A stretch of DNA of 64,000 bases from Skermanella mucosa (lineage in GTDB: Bacteria; Pseudomonadota; Alphaproteobacteria; Azospirillales; Azospirillaceae): the NCBI RefSeq assembly GCF_016765655.2, contig NZ_CP086106.1, positions 5,540,501-5,604,500 on the forward strand, given 5' to 3'. Each line of letters begins with the position of its first letter. Position 1 is the first letter of the stretch. The position numbers were made by a program, and so were the translations under genes. Below the pieces are notes generated by a model that ran no database searches, was not told where the DNA came from, and worked only from the letters and a program-made list of their open reading frames with translations. Positions 62,868-64,000 of the stretch are shown piece after piece.

Positions 62868-64000
62868 AAGTCCTGTACGGTGAAGGAGTAGCGCCCCACA
62901 CCGGCCCCGAGTCATGCGGCGGCGGTCGTGAGGCTGTCGGCGAAGCGTTGACAGGGGAGCGCATAGGCCAGCCATTGAGCCGCGTAAGAATCTCGATCCC
63001 GGATGCCGACAGGGTTCTGTGCCTGGAAGGCGATACGGCGGGGTGCGTCATGCGAGCACCCCGGCGGTCCGGCGTGGTCAGAGACCCTGGCATGTGCGGA
63101 CGCTCCTTGCGCGGGAACCGGGAGATCTTCGGCGTGACCAGAGGCCGATGGCCGTCTGGTCCGCACCGGGAAGGCGAGGAGCCGTAGCCGGTGACGCACG
63201 CGCCGAAGAGGTCAGACCCATCCATAGTACCTGTGAAGTCGGCGAACGCGGACGCGGAGCCGGTGGAGGGAAGGGGTGGGGCCGAGGGGAATGCGTCTCC
63301 GCCGCACACGGGCCGGGCTCAGGACCGGGCACCCGTGCTCTCGGGGCTGGAGCGCATACGTCAAGCGGCACGGGAGCGAAAGGAGGAGCGGTTCACCACC
63401 CTTCTGACGCACGTGGATACCGACCTGCTGCGCTTTGCCTATCGGGCATTGAAGCGGGACGCGGCTCCGGGTGTGGACGGAATGACGTGGCGGGAGTACG
63501 CGGAGGGGCTGGAGGAACGGCTGGCGGACCTGAAGGACCGCGTGCATTCCGGCCGCTACCGGGCGCACCCGTCACGCCGGCATTTCATTCCCAAGCCGGA
63601 CGGCCGGATGCGGCCGCTCGGGATCGCGGCACTGGAGGACAAGATCGTCCAGCGGGCGCTGGTGGAGGTGCTGAACGCCATCTACGAGGAAGACTTCCTC
63701 GGCTTCTCCTACGGCTTCCGGCCGGGACGGGGGCAGCACGACGCGCTCGACGCGTTGGCGGTGGCGATCGGCGAGTGCCGGGTGAACTGGATCCTGGATG
63801 CGGACATCCGGGCGTTCTTCGACAGCATCGACCACATGTGGATCATGCGGTTCCTGGAACACCGGATCGGCGATGCCCGCGTCCTGCGGCTGATCCGCAA
63901 GTGGCTGACGGTAGGCGTGGTGGACGAGACGGGGAAACGGCAGCCGGCGACGGCCGGCAGCCCGCAAGGGGCGGTGGCATCGCCACTGCTGGCCAACGTC
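62830..64000 (+). mobile_element. Group II intron, 5' part (continues beyond window)
   Basis: Structured non-coding leader (about 62830-63190) rich in short GC stems, including CGCCGGGAGACCGG and GGGTGAAAGTCC motifs typical of bacterial group II intron domain I. It is followed by the maturase/reverse transcriptase gene on the same strand. The exact 5' splice site was not fixed. The 3' end, domains V and VI, and the rest of the gene lie outside the window. Confidence 0.75.
63191..64000 (+). CDS. ltrA: Group II intron reverse transcriptase/maturase, N-terminal 270 residues
   Basis: The open frame from GTG at 63191 reads THAPKRSDPSIVPVKSANAD, a usual N terminus for these proteins. It continues through RT0-RT2 (LKRDAAPGVDGMTWREY; PKPDGRMRPLGIAALEDKIVQRA; YGFRPGRGQHDALDAL), RT3 (DADIRAFFDSIDH) and RT4 (GSPQGAVASPLLANV). 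The catalytic YADD box, maturase domain and any endonuclease lie beyond the window. GTG at 63233 is a second possible start. A GGAGCC precedes the first. The protein serves intron splicing and retrohoming. Confidence 0.93.
   Translation, partial: MTHAPKRSDPSIVPVKSANADAEPVEGRGGAEGNASPPHTGRAQDRAPVLSGLERIRQAARERKEERFTTLLTHVDTDLLRFAYRALKRDAAPGVDGMTWREYAEGLEERLADLKDRVHSGRYRAHPSRRHFIPKPDGRMRPLGIAALEDKIVQRALVEVLNAIYEEDFLGFSYGFRPGRGQHDALDALAVAIGECRVNWILDADIRAFFDSIDHMWIMRFLEHRIGDARVLRLIRKWLTVGVVDETGKRQPATAGSPQGAVASPLLANV

Overview
This 64 kb window is high-GC DNA in which nearly every coding frame has G or C at the third codon position. The gene content points to a metabolically versatile alphaproteobacterium. 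A red-type (form IC) RuBisCO operon with cbbX, a SUF operon with an Rrf2 regulator, a CbiMNQO-like BioMNY transporter, a DctPQM TRAP system and an Agrobacterium-like (type III) cellulose operon together suggest the Rhodospirillales/Azospirillaceae (Skermanella- or Azospirillum-like). The genus is an inference and cannot be proved from this window.

Layout. 1-7.6 kb (+): Calvin-cycle operon cbbL(partial)-cbbS-cbbE-cbbX-cbbF-cbbP-cbbT-cbbA. An elaborate predicted RNA structure lies between cbbL and cbbS. 7.7-8.3 kb (-): a VapBC-type toxin-antitoxin pair. 8.3-9.6 kb: gene-poor stretch. 9.6-14.75 kb: uronate catabolism and uptake (uxaC, dctMQP) facing a divergent GntR/FCD regulator. 14.75-23.9 kb (-): one long co-directional run, rrf2-sufB-DUF29-sufC-sufD-sufS-sufU-sufT-sufA-bioM-bioN-bioY, pairing Fe-S assembly with biotin uptake. 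24.2-24.5 kb: antitoxin gene followed by a toxin gene reduced to its first codons. 24.5-29.3 kb (-): asd, thpR, aldo/keto reductase, FIST protein, arylesterase. 29.3-33.6 kb (+): LolD/YbbA-type ABC transporter and a Bax-inhibitor-1 membrane protein with a heat-shock-like promoter. 33.7-39.5 kb: PAS histidine kinase and a single-domain response regulator, a heptad-ladder coiled-coil protein, a YCII/ECF-sigma pair and small hypothetical genes. 39.7-42.6 kb (+): pepN and a complete selenocysteine tRNA gene (selC). 43-52.6 kb (-): cellulose operon led by a LuxR-type regulator. 53.1-57.6 kb (-): lipoprotein, RluA-type pseudouridine synthase and two glycosyltransferases. 57.8-59.2 kb (+): cupin and RCK potassium channel. 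59.2-61.4 kb (-): SUV3-like RNA helicase. 61.5-62.6 kb: membrane proteins of unknown function. 62.8 kb to the end: 5' part of a group II intron with its reverse transcriptase, cut by the window edge.

How the parts fit. The cbb operon supplies CO2 fixation and regeneration of ribulose-1,5-bisphosphate, with its own activase. The SUF run makes Fe-S clusters under a regulator that itself carries three candidate cluster-ligand cysteines, and the adjoining biotin importer feeds biotin-dependent carboxylases. The cellulose operon has its own regulator. Its synthase appears to have lost the canonical c-di-GMP-binding residues, so control may be transcriptional. The selC gene shows that the organism decodes UGA as selenocysteine, although no selenoprotein or selA/selB/selD gene is visible here.

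Most unusual items: the predicted three-way RNA junction between cbbL and cbbS, the PilZ-degenerate cellulose synthase with a dedicated LuxR regulator, the selC gene with an unusual acceptor/T-stem split behind a tandem 16-bp repeat, the start-codon hairpin of the histidine kinase, and the 21-bp tandem repeats encoding a perfect heptad ladder.
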